A stretch of DNA of 7,414 bases from JAOTYV01 sp041557595 (GTDB lineage: Bacteria > Pseudomonadota > Alphaproteobacteria > UBA8366). Shown one piece after another: positions 1 through 7,414 of this stretch (position 1 is its first letter; each line of letters opens with the position of its first letter). Made by a program: the position numbers and the translations under genes. Under the pieces are notes generated by a model that saw only the letters and a program-made list of their open reading frames with translations, had not been told where the DNA came from and made no database searches. The stretch lies in contig JBFFGE010000214.1 of the NCBI GenBank assembly GCA_041557595.1, positions 1-7,414 of the forward strand, given 5' to 3'.

Positions 1-2
1 AA

Positions 3-422
3 AATCGCGCCTTCGAGACGGTCGACGAATTGCGATTGGTGATGGGCATGACGCCGGCCTTGTTCGCACGCGTGGAACCGGCGCTCACCGTGTATTCCGG
101 CAAAAGGGGTGTGGACCCCCGGGTGGCGCCGAAGCCGGTGCTGCTTGCCCTGGGATTGGGCGGCGAGAAGGAAGTCTCCGCATTCCTCGAATCCCGGCAA
201 CAGTCGGGCGCCGGGAACCGTGCCGCGGGTATCCCCGGATTCGACATTTCGCCGCGTTTTCTGACCACCAGCACTAACGCGATCTTTCACATTCGCTCGA
301 CCGCATTGTTGCCGTCGGGTGCACTGTACGTCCGCGATGCGGTCTTGCGAATCGCGCCTAACCGTACGCCGCCTTACACTATTCTACATTGGCGGCGCGG
401 GAAGCTGGCAGACGGCGGATAG
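3..422 (+). CDS. gspK: Type II secretion system minor pseudopilin GspK, C-terminal part (5' end outside window)
   Basis: An open frame enters from the left edge and ends in TAG, giving 139 residues of a protein whose start is not in the window. Its first third (FETVDELRLVMGMTPALF, then a Val-Tyr-Ser-Gly stretch and a Val-Asp-Pro) matches the second SAM-like helix-hairpin domain of GspK. The following Ala-Pro-Lys-Pro-Val-Leu-Leu-Ala-Leu and the terminal beta-rich part ending in Ile-Leu-His-Trp-Arg-Arg are also typical of the family C-terminus. GspK caps the tip of the periplasmic pseudopilus of the type II secretion machine, together with GspI and GspJ. The N-terminal prepilin peptide lies upstream and cannot be seen. 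The gene on its right runs the opposite way, so gspL and gspM do not follow it here, although they do in the classical gsp order. The family call rests on recalled motifs, not on a search. Confidence 0.82.
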   Translation, partial: NRAFETVDELRLVMGMTPALFARVEPALTVYSGKRGVDPRVAPKPVLLALGLGGEKEVSAFLESRQQSGAGNRAAGIPGFDISPRFLTTSTNAIFHIRSTALLPSGALYVRDAVLRIAPNRTPPYTILHWRRGKLADGG

Positions 423-436
423 GGTTTGGGCCGGCC

Positions 437-1312
437 TCAGTCGGATTGCTTCAGTACGAACTTACCGATGCGCTTGACGACCTTGGATTCGATGCCGAAG
501 AAGCCATGGGCGCTCAACGCGCCACAGTCACGGCCGATGGCCATGAATCCGCCGTCGAACAGGCGTATCTTGACCTTCGGCGCATTGACCAGGCCTTCGG
601 CGATTGCGTGCGAATCGGCCGGTGGCGTCACGAAGCAGGTGTCTTTCTCATGGGCGACGATAAGCGTCGGCACCTGCACGCCGGCCAGAACGACATCGGC
701 CAACGAATTCTGACCCGGCGTCGGCACGGTCACCGAAGCCGTCAGGACAAGGCCATCTGGTCCGACGGGCGCCGGAAGCTGCGCCGCCGCATGTGCGGCC
801 GAGATCGACCCGCGGCTGGTGCCGATGACCCATACGGGCAATCCCGGGAAACGTGTCCGCAAATCGGCGATGACGCGCTGCATGTCTTCCAGATGCTGCG
901 GGCCGACGCGCTGTCCCCGCAGGCCGCGCGGAAATAGCGCATTGTCGAAGAAATCGGAGGCGGCATCCATGACCGCGACGTTGAATTTTCCTTGCGCCGC
1001 GAAGTGGTGGCGTGTTCGCACCAGGAAATTCGCGGTGTCGATTCCGAGGTCCCCGTCGGCGATACCCAATCGCCCGGAGCCGCCCGCGAACAACAAAACC
1101 GTCGCGACGGGGTCGGGCAGATCGATATCCGGGTCGCCATCGTGAATCAGGATGTAGCTTTGGCTAACCGTCGCGCCGCCGGCGGTACGTGTGTATTGCA
1201 GGGTCACCACCTCGTCCGCAAAGGCGGGCGCCGCCATCGCGCATGCGGCGAGAATCGCAAGGGCGCAGCAGGCCTGGCATGACCATGTGACGGACTCGAA
1301 AAAAATGCGCAT
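437..1312 (-). CDS. Secreted alpha/beta hydrolase
   Basis: A 291-residue protein with a Sec-type signal peptide: a hydrophobic stretch at about residues 11-30, then Ala-Phe-Ala before Asp33, a good signal peptidase I site. The mature part has an alpha/beta-hydrolase layout. A Gly-Gly turn at residues 77-78 could form the oxyanion hole. The nucleophile elbow Gly-Thr-Ser-Arg-Gly places the catalytic serine at 166. Asp224 lies in an HEKDTCFVTPP loop, and His269 in SAHGFFGIE near the C-terminus. Cys226 and Cys263 sit next to the putative acid and histidine and could form a disulfide in the periplasm. An in-frame ATG 31 codons further upstream exists. Position 1312 was chosen because it has GGGAG seven bases before it and puts the signal peptide at the N-terminus. 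The substrate is unknown: esterase, peptidase or amidase are all possible. A Leu-Ala-Ala-Cys at residues 21-24 resembles a lipobox, but the later AFA site fits better. It converges on gspK. Confidence 0.8.
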   Translation of the reverse strand: MRIFFESVTWSCQACCALAILAACAMAAPAFADEVVTLQYTRTAGGATVSQSYILIHDGDPDIDLPDPVATVLLFAGGSGRLGIADGDLGIDTANFLVRTRHHFAAQGKFNVAVMDAASDFFDNALFPRGLRGQRVGPQHLEDMQRVIADLRTRFPGLPVWVIGTSRGSISAAHAAAQLPAPVGPDGLVLTASVTVPTPGQNSLADVVLAGVQVPTLIVAHEKDTCFVTPPADSHAIAEGLVNAPKVKIRLFDGGFMAIGRDCGALSAHGFFGIESKVVKRIGKFVLKQSD

Positions 1313-1319
1313 CAAATTG

Positions 1320-1324
1320 CTCCC
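1320..1324 (-). promoter_or_regulatory. Ribosome binding site deciding the hydrolase start
   Basis: Read on the minus strand this is GGGAG, seven bases upstream of the ATG at 1312. The longer alternative start at 1405 would place 31 polar and charged residues in front of the signal peptide, so this site supports the shorter form. Confidence 0.65.
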
Positions 1325-1367
1325 GAAAACTGGGTGAAACGCGGAACATCGTGCGAATTCGCCGAGT

Positions 1368-1397
1368 AGTATAGCCGGCCCTCGCGGCACGCGGCAG
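1368..1397 (-). promoter_or_regulatory. Possible sigma-70-type promoter of the hydrolase gene
   Basis: On the minus strand TATACT (1373-1368) matches the -10 consensus at five of six bases. CTGCCG (1397-1392), 18 bases upstream, is a weak -35 with three of six matches. Transcription would begin near 1361 and give a leader of about 50 bases before the ATG at 1312. The 194-base gap after the MoaD/ThiS-like gene (1313-1506) shows no convincing hairpin terminator. The hydrolase may therefore be transcribed from this promoter, by read-through from the upstream unit, or both. Confidence 0.35.
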
Positions 1398-1506
1398 AGA
1401 CGCATTTGGGCGAGGCAGTAGCCGATCTTGGCAGCGCGAATGACGGAAAACGAAAATTGCCGACATGCCGTGGGCAGCAGTCTCCGCTGGACCTGTTCAG
1501 AGTTTT

Positions 1507-1755
1507 CTAACCGCCCTCGATTGCCGGCAGGAAACAGACCTCGCTTCCCGGCGGGATCGGCTCGAGGCTGGCGTCCTGAAAGATCTGTCCGTCGATGGCG
1601 ACCGCCATATCGGTGCGCAGGATTTCGCCGAGCCCCGGGAAGCGCTCGTCGAGCGCCCGGATCAGACCGCGCACATTCTCGCCGTCGATCTCGATCCGTA
1701 CTTCGCCCGCGGTAAATTTGCGGGCGATTTCCCGGCTCAACAGGACTTGGACCAA
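1507..1755 (-). CDS. MoaD/ThiS-family small sulfur-carrier-like protein
   Basis: An 82-residue protein with the features of the ubiquitin-like MoaD/ThiS fold. It has an N-terminal beta-strand pair, an amphipathic helix around residues 28-39 (LIRALDERFPGLGE), the strand AVAIDGQIF at 51-59, and the late motif Pro-Pro-Gly-Ser-Glu-Val (68-73) before a Phe-Leu-Pro-Ala-Ile-Glu-Gly-Gly end. The C-terminal Gly-Gly is the residue pair that is adenylated and thiocarboxylated in MoaD, ThiS and related carriers, so it looks functional. Translation appears to start at a TTG four bases past the stop of the molybdenum hydroxylase gene, with AGAAGG nine bases before it inside that gene's last codons, which implies translational coupling. 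In molybdopterin synthesis MoaD supplies sulfur through MoaE. No MoaE, MoeB or ThiF partner lies in the window, so whether this is the housekeeping MoaD or a carrier dedicated to the neighbouring enzyme is open. The family is clear; the exact role is inference. Confidence 0.8.
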   Translation of the reverse strand: MVQVLLSREIARKFTAGEVRIEIDGENVRGLIRALDERFPGLGEILRTDMAVAIDGQIFQDASLEPIPPGSEVCFLPAIEGG

Positions 1756-1759
1756 CGCC

Positions 1760-4027
1760 TCAAGCCTTCTCGTCCAGTGCCGCGAGGATCTTCGGCGGAG
1801 ACATCGGCAAGTCGGTCATGCGGATACTGATCGCGTCCTCGATCGCGTTTGCGATGGCGGCCATCGGCGGCACGATCGGGACTTCGCCGACGCCACGGAC
1901 GCCGAACGGGTGGGAAGGGTTCGGCACCTCGACGACCACCGCGTCGATCATCGGCAAATCCGACGCGACCGGAATTCGGTAGTCAAGGAACCCCGGGTTC
2001 TCGAGCCGGCCGTCCTTGTCGTAGATATATTCCTCGTTCAATGCCCAGCCGATACCCTGGACGACGCCGCCCTGAATCTGGCCTTCCACATAACTCGGGT
2101 GAATCGCGCGGCCCGCATCCTGCACCGCGGTGTAGCGAAGAATTTGCACGTGGCCGGTATCGCGATCGACTTCGACGTCGACGATATGGGTCGCGTAGGC
2201 TGGGCCGGGCGCCTGCACGTTCAGCGATTTCCGGGCGTTGATCGGGCCGCCGGTGGAAATCGACTTGCCGGCGATCTCAGCCAGGGTCAGGGGCTCGAAC
2301 TTACCGGCGTTGTCGCCGGCCGGGCGGGCAACGCCATCCGCCCAGGTCACCGCGTCCACGTCGATGTCCCAGATCTGGGCGGCGCGTCCGCGGAGCTGCT
2401 CGACCACGTCCTTGGCCGCTTCGGTGACCATCATTCCGGCCGCGAAGGTGACGCGACTGCCGCCGGTATGGCGGTTGAAGCCGAGCGAGCTGGTGTCCGC
2501 GATGATCGCCCGCACGCTGTTGATATCGACGCCCAGAACCTCGGCCGCCATGATAACCAGCGAGGCTCGCGAGCCGCCGACATCGGGCGTGCCGGACATC
2601 ACCATGACCGTGCCGTCCTCGGTGACGCTGACCGACGCGCTGGTTTCGCCGCCGACGTTGAACCAGTAGCCGGAGGCGACCCCGCGGCCCTGGTTCGGGC
2701 CAAGCGGTGCGGCGTAATGCGGATGCGCTCTCGCCGCTTCAAGCGTCTCTTCATAGCCGACCACGCCCAGCATTGGGCCATAGATCGTCCGGACGCCCTC
2801 GCGGGCGGCGTTTCTGGCGCGCAATTCGAGCGGGTCCATGTCCAGGCCGCGGGCGACCTGATCCAGGGTGCTCTCGACCGCGAAAGCGGCGATCGGTGCG
2901 CCCGGCGCCCGGTAGGCGGTTGCCTTCGGCCGGTTCACGACGACGTCGTATCCCACTGCTTTCGCGTTCTCGATCTCATATGGCGTGAAAGCGCACATGC
3001 AACCCTGTCCGGCGGGAGATCCCGGGAAAGCGCCGGCCTGGAATTTGACTTCCAGGGATGCCGCGGTGATCCGGCCGTCCTTGCGGGCGCCGATCTTGCA
3101 GGTCATGGCCGATCCGGATGTCGGGCCGGTCGCGCGGAATACGTCGGCCCGGCTCATCGTCATTTTCACCGGACGACCGGATTTACGCGACAGCAGCAAT
3201 GCGTGCGGTTCCAGCCAGACCGTCGTTTTGCCGCCGAAGCCGCCGCCGATTTCGGCCGGCGTCACGCGAATATCGGCAACGTTCATGTTGAGCAAACCGG
3301 CGCAGTATTGCCGGATCATGAATTGTCCCTGGCTGCTGGCCCAGATCTTGGCCTGTCCGTCTTCGGACACTTCGGCGACCACCGCATGCGGCTCAATATA
3401 GCCCTGGTGCACCGGTTTGGTGGTGTAGCGTTTCTCGATGACGATGTCGGCTTCCTTGAAGCCGGCCTCGAGATCGCCGATCGAAAATTCGAGGCGTTTC
3501 GCCACGTTGGACGGTTTCTTGGGTGTCGGCTCGACGCCGCCGGTAAACATGTCCTCATGCAATACGGGCGCGTCGGGCTTCATCGCCTCCTCGACATCGA
3601 TCACATGCGGCAGGACTTCGTATTTGACCGCGATCAGCGACAGCGCCTTCTTGGCCGCCGCCGGCGATGTCGCGGCAACCGCGGCGACCGCGTGACCTTC
3701 GTACAAGACCTTGTCCCGCGCCATCATGTTTTGCGACAGGTGGCGGAAGTTCGGCGGCGCCGTGCCCTTGGTGGCCTCGCTCGGCGGAATATCGGGGAAG
3801 TCGGCCGCGGTGATGACCGCCTTGACCTCCGGCATCGCCTCGGCCTTGCTCGTGTCGATCGAGAGAATACGCGCATGCGCGTGCGGGCTGCGCAGCATTT
3901 GGCCGACGAGCATGTCGGGCATGGCATAATCGGCGCCGAAAGCGGCCCTGCCGGTGACTTTGTCCACACCGTCCGGGCGTATCGTCCGTTTGCCGATCCA
4001 TCTGTATTCCTTGACGTCGTCTGGCAT
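1760..4027 (-). CDS. Molybdopterin-binding subunit, xanthine dehydrogenase/CoxL-type molybdenum hydroxylase
   Basis: A 755-residue large subunit of the xanthine oxidase family, the usual length for a separate Mo subunit. The N-terminal ald-xan-dh hammerhead domain covers about residues 18-140 (start RPDGVDKVTGRAAFGADYAM; RSPHAHARI at 46-54). The cofactor-binding domains follow. Gln233 in WASSQ corresponds to the glutamine that contacts the Mo ligand. GGGFGGK is at 261-267 and the substrate-pocket loop AYRAPG at 371-376. Glu715, in GVRGVGEVP, is the family's catalytic glutamate. Two variations stand out: AYRAPG in place of the AYRGAGR or AFRGFGG forms of better-known members, and PDVGGSR (481-487) where many members have a GQG loop. 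Such enzymes hydroxylate N-heterocycles, aldehydes or aromatic acyl-CoAs using water and pass electrons to [2Fe-2S] and FAD partners. Neither partner is encoded next to it. The ATG has GGGAGAGG seven bases upstream. It leads a unit with the MoaD/ThiS-like gene. The substrate cannot be deduced. Confidence 0.9.
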   Translation of the reverse strand: MPDDVKEYRWIGKRTIRPDGVDKVTGRAAFGADYAMPDMLVGQMLRSPHAHARILSIDTSKAEAMPEVKAVITAADFPDIPPSEATKGTAPPNFRHLSQNMMARDKVLYEGHAVAAVAATSPAAAKKALSLIAVKYEVLPHVIDVEEAMKPDAPVLHEDMFTGGVEPTPKKPSNVAKRLEFSIGDLEAGFKEADIVIEKRYTTKPVHQGYIEPHAVVAEVSEDGQAKIWASSQGQFMIRQYCAGLLNMNVADIRVTPAEIGGGFGGKTTVWLEPHALLLSRKSGRPVKMTMSRADVFRATGPTSGSAMTCKIGARKDGRITAASLEVKFQAGAFPGSPAGQGCMCAFTPYEIENAKAVGYDVVVNRPKATAYRAPGAPIAAFAVESTLDQVARGLDMDPLELRARNAAREGVRTIYGPMLGVVGYEETLEAARAHPHYAAPLGPNQGRGVASGYWFNVGGETSASVSVTEDGTVMVMSGTPDVGGSRASLVIMAAEVLGVDINSVRAIIADTSSLGFNRHTGGSRVTFAAGMMVTEAAKDVVEQLRGRAAQIWDIDVDAVTWADGVARPAGDNAGKFEPLTLAEIAGKSISTGGPINARKSLNVQAPGPAYATHIVDVEVDRDTGHVQILRYTAVQDAGRAIHPSYVEGQIQGGVVQGIGWALNEEYIYDKDGRLENPGFLDYRIPVASDLPMIDAVVVEVPNPSHPFGVRGVGEVPIVPPMAAIANAIEDAISIRMTDLPMSPPKILAALDEKA

Positions 4028-4199
4028 GACCAGGCCTCTCCCTTATCCAGCTCAAGCGTTCGATTTGTCCGTGACCGCAGCGGGGTGCCCGGGATGTCTG
4101 GAATTCCCGGCGGCGCGCCGTTCACGATATCGATGAAAACCCTGAATTTGAATCCTGCCGAATTCTGGCGCGTCGGGCAAGAGGGATCATCGCCATTTA

Positions 4200-4220
4200 C
4201 GACCACCGGCACGGCGGTCG
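4200..4220. repeat. Imperfect inverted repeat, candidate operator
   Basis: Arms CGACCaCCG and CGGcGGTCG flank a GCA centre, with eight of nine positions complementary. It lies ten bases upstream of a TTGACG that looks like the -35 of the cupin promoter and inside the divergent region, where a regulator would be expected to bind. GC-rich DNA yields such repeats by chance, so the operator role is only a suggestion. Confidence 0.35.
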
Positions 4221-4230
4221 GACGCGCGGA

Positions 4231-4259
4231 TTGACGCATTGCACCTTTGCGCCGATTCT
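4231..4259 (+). promoter_or_regulatory. Possible promoter of the cupin gene
   Basis: TTGACG (4231-4236) matches the -35 consensus at five of six bases. Seventeen bases further is GATTCT (4254-4259), a weak -10 with three of six matches. A strong -35 with a loose -10 is common in alphaproteobacterial promoters. The predicted start point would give a leader of about 35 bases to the GTG at 4303. Confidence 0.4.
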
Positions 4260-4290
4260 TAATCCGCGTCGCCGCCTTACCCCACAGCAG

Positions 4291-4295
4291 AGGAG
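4291..4295 (+). promoter_or_regulatory. Ribosome binding site for a GTG start
   Basis: AGGAG within AGAGGAGAT, seven bases before the GTG at 4303. It decides the start of the cupin gene in favour of this GTG over later ATG codons such as the one at residue 31, which would cut into the first cupin domain. Confidence 0.75.
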
Positions 4296-4302
4296 ATAAA
4301 CC

Positions 4303-5106
4303 GTGCCGTTCTATCGTTTCGAGCAGCTCGAAGACATTGTTTCAAACCCGCATTTGTCGACGGGCAAGGGGCCGATCATCGAGGGCGAATACATGAATTT
4401 GCGCCTGAACAACAAGGATGCGGGCACGGGATCGAAGCTGCATTACCATCCGAACGAATTGATGGTCTTTCCGTTGTTTGGAAAGATCGATTCAATCGTC
4501 GGCACGGATCATCGCGTCGTTTCTCCCGGCACCTTTGTTCATGTGGCGCCGAACGTGCTGCATTCGATGAAGGCGACGCTCGACGGCACCCTGAGCTACC
4601 TCTACGTCAAGGATCGCACGTGGTCGATGGTCGGCGTCGCGGCGGATGCGGCGCCGCCGGAGCAGGCCCTGTCGATCGACGAGCTGAAACAGGCATTGGC
4701 CCGTGGCGAACAGCCCGGTGGCGCAGCCGCCGCGGGAAAATCGGAGGGTATTCCGGAAGCGCCGGGCGACAGCTATTTCCCGATCATCGAGCGGTTGGAC
4801 GCGGCTTCGGCCTCGGCGCGGCGCAACTTTTGGGTAGAAGGGACGCGGCTCGCCTTCGGGTTTATCGAATGCCCCGCCGGCAGCGATGACGGCGCCGCGT
4901 CGGCGCCGCACGAACAGTTCATCTACGTAATCGCCGGCGCGATCGAGGCGGCGATCGGGGCGGAGCGCAAGAGCGTCGGGCCGGGCGATATCCTGCATGT
5001 GCCGAAGGGAGCTGAATTGTCATTCGCGGTCGGCGACCGGCCGGCCCGGTACGTGGTGTTTCAGCCGAATTCGGCGCTCGAGCAGGCGCTCGACGGCGCG
5101 GCATAG
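4303..5106 (+). CDS. Two-domain cupin protein with a degenerate second domain
   Basis: A 267-residue bicupin. The first domain (about 28-105) has the complete metal site: His47 and His49 in HYHPNE with Glu52, and His87 in the second motif (PGTFVHVAPNVLHSM). It should bind a divalent metal such as Fe, Mn or Ni. A linker rich in Ala, Gly and Pro (about 113-155) leads to the second domain (about 158-255). There the first motif reads ASAPHEQFIYVIAG. Ala199 and Ala201 replace the two histidines, Glu204 is kept, and Glu238 stands where the second-motif histidine should be. The second domain thus probably does not bind metal in the usual way and may be structural or ligand-binding. Bicupins include dioxygenases, decarboxylases and isomerases, and nothing here selects among these. 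There is no signal peptide, so it is cytoplasmic. It is divergent from the molybdenum hydroxylase unit, which suggests related function or shared control. A hairpin terminator follows. Confidence 0.82.
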   Translation: MPFYRFEQLEDIVSNPHLSTGKGPIIEGEYMNLRLNNKDAGTGSKLHYHPNELMVFPLFGKIDSIVGTDHRVVSPGTFVHVAPNVLHSMKATLDGTLSYLYVKDRTWSMVGVAADAAPPEQALSIDELKQALARGEQPGGAAAAGKSEGIPEAPGDSYFPIIERLDAASASARRNFWVEGTRLAFGFIECPAGSDDGAASAPHEQFIYVIAGAIEAAIGAERKSVGPGDILHVPKGAELSFAVGDRPARYVVFQPNSALEQALDGAA

Positions 5107-5132
5107 GGCTTCCGCAGCGCCAATCCGGAACC

Positions 5133-5174
5133 AGAGCAGCGTGCGCCCATTTGGGCATACGCTGCTCTATCTTT
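5133..5174 (+). terminator. Hairpin terminator after the cupin gene
   Basis: Ten paired bases (AGAGCAGCGT at 5133-5142 with ACGCTGCTCT at 5159-5168), a G-U pair, one C-A mismatch, then GCCC/GGGC around a four-base ATTT loop. A short T-containing tail (TATCTTT) follows in the plus direction. The stem is strong and the U-tract modest. On the minus strand no T-run follows, so any effect there would depend on the stem alone. Confidence 0.6.
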
Positions 5175-5192
5175 GTAGAATCGATCAAGCCG

Positions 5193-5216
5193 CCTTTAAT
5201 TGATTCCAATTAAAGG
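5193..5216. repeat. Perfect AT-rich inverted repeat beside the hydantoinase stop
   Basis: CCTTTAATTG (5193-5202) and CAATTAAAGG (5207-5216) are exact reverse complements with a four-base ATTC loop. It begins eight bases past the stop codon of the HyuA-like gene read on the minus strand. It may be that transcript's 3' stem-loop, but no T-run follows it in that direction, so it is not a standard intrinsic terminator. Its AT-rich arms stand out in an otherwise GC-rich window, and a protein-binding site is an alternative. Confidence 0.55.
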
Positions 5217-5224
5217 AGATTGAT

Positions 5225-7263
<2,039 letters not shown>

Positions 7264-7267
<4 letters not shown>

Positions 7268-7414
7268 TGCGACGCTCGCCGTCCCACTGCATTGAGCCGG
7301 ACTCGGTCGCCGGGCCGGGCGCCCAGCGCCGCGACGCCGTCCGGGCCCAGACGGAGCGCATCCGCCGGGCCGGTTTCGTCGATCGTCAGCCAGCCCCGCA
7401 GGGCGACACCGCCG
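7264..7414 (-). CDS. Unidentified protein, C-terminal 49 residues (start outside window)
   Basis: A frame open from the right edge to a TGA that overlaps the ATG of the HyuA-like gene in ATGA. The visible end reads roughly GWLTIDETGPADALRLGPDG, followed by an AALGARPGDRVRL stretch and a basic tail. The pattern of short strands with a Pro-Gly-Asp-Arg-Val turn resembles small beta-barrels of the swapped-hairpin or double-psi type, but this is only a shape impression and I do not recognise the family. It does not look like the end of a HyuB subunit. The stop-start overlap means it is co-transcribed and probably co-translated with the HyuA-like subunit, so its identity would be the best clue to that protein's job. 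Confidence 0.6.

Larger units (their letters stand above)
4028..4302. promoter_or_regulatory. Divergent control region between the hydroxylase unit and the cupin gene
   Basis: This 275-base stretch holds the 5' ends of two divergent genes and shows no convincing reading frame of its own. It contains the hydroxylase ribosome site (4035-4042, GGGAGAGG on the minus strand) and the cupin ribosome site (4291-4295). It also holds a perfect 10-base palindrome CGGCGCGCCG at 4111-4120 and a small inverted repeat, CCGGGA/TCCCGG, with arms at 4089-4094 and 4105-4110. A TTGCCC on the minus strand (about 4180-4175) could be a -35 for the hydroxylase unit, but no good -10 was found beside it. Shared control of both directions is an inference from the head-to-head layout. 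Confidence 0.55.

Noticed and set aside
1241..1252. Lipobox-like Leu-Ala-Ala-Cys in the hydrolase signal peptide
   Set aside because: The cysteine falls inside the hydrophobic core, and a better signal peptidase I site (Ala-Phe-Ala before Asp33) follows eight residues later. A lipoprotein is not excluded but is less likely.
1313..1405. N-terminal extension of the hydrolase to an upstream ATG
   Set aside because: It would bury the signal peptide behind 31 residues and overlap the predicted -10. The ATG at 1312 has a good ribosome site.
1595..4234. Very long plus-strand open frame (879 codons) antisense to the molybdenum hydroxylase gene
   Set aside because: Its product is rich in Arg, Asp, His and Gly with no family motif, the composition expected of an antisense shadow in GC-rich coding DNA. 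The minus-strand frame has clear conserved motifs.
4058..4239. Minus-strand extension of reading frames into the divergent control region
   Set aside because: The frames there have no family resemblance, lie in a different frame from the hydroxylase, and the hydroxylase ATG at 4027 has a strong ribosome site.

Overview
The window is GC-rich and has the look of an alphaproteobacterial chromosome. The evidence is tightly packed reading frames with strong GC bias, AGGAG-type ribosome sites, and protein families (GspK, a CoxL-type molybdenum hydroxylase subunit, HyuA) common in Rhizobiales and Rhodospirillales. The taxonomic guess is an inference; no rRNA or tRNA gene is present to anchor it. There is no CRISPR array, insertion sequence or integrase.

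Layout. Bases 3-422 (+) are the 3' end of gspK, a type II secretion minor pseudopilin. It converges, with only 14 bases between stops, on a secreted alpha/beta hydrolase (437-1312, -). Next on the minus strand is a two-gene unit transcribed right to left: a molybdopterin-binding subunit of the xanthine dehydrogenase/CoxL family (1760-4027), then a small MoaD/ThiS-like protein ending in Gly-Gly (1507-1755), only four bases after it. A 275-base divergent control region (4028-4302) separates this unit from a two-domain cupin gene (4303-5106, +). The cupin ends in a hairpin terminator. It converges on a HyuA-type hydantoinase/oxoprolinase subunit (5225-7267, -), whose start overlaps the stop of an unidentified gene that runs off the right edge (7264-7414, -).

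How the parts may work together. The molybdenum hydroxylase subunit, the sulfur-carrier-like protein, the cupin and the HyuA-like ATP-dependent ring-opening or carboxylase subunit look like a small catabolic cluster, plausibly for an N-heterocyclic or aromatic acid substrate. The substrate cannot be read from the sequence. Partners one would expect are missing from the window: the [2Fe-2S] and FAD subunits of the hydroxylase, and HyuB. The gspK/hydrolase pair on the left is probably a separate functional block.

The most unusual points are the stand-alone molybdenum subunit coupled to a MoaD/ThiS-like protein, a cupin whose second domain has lost its metal-binding histidines, and an inverted repeat just upstream of the predicted cupin promoter.
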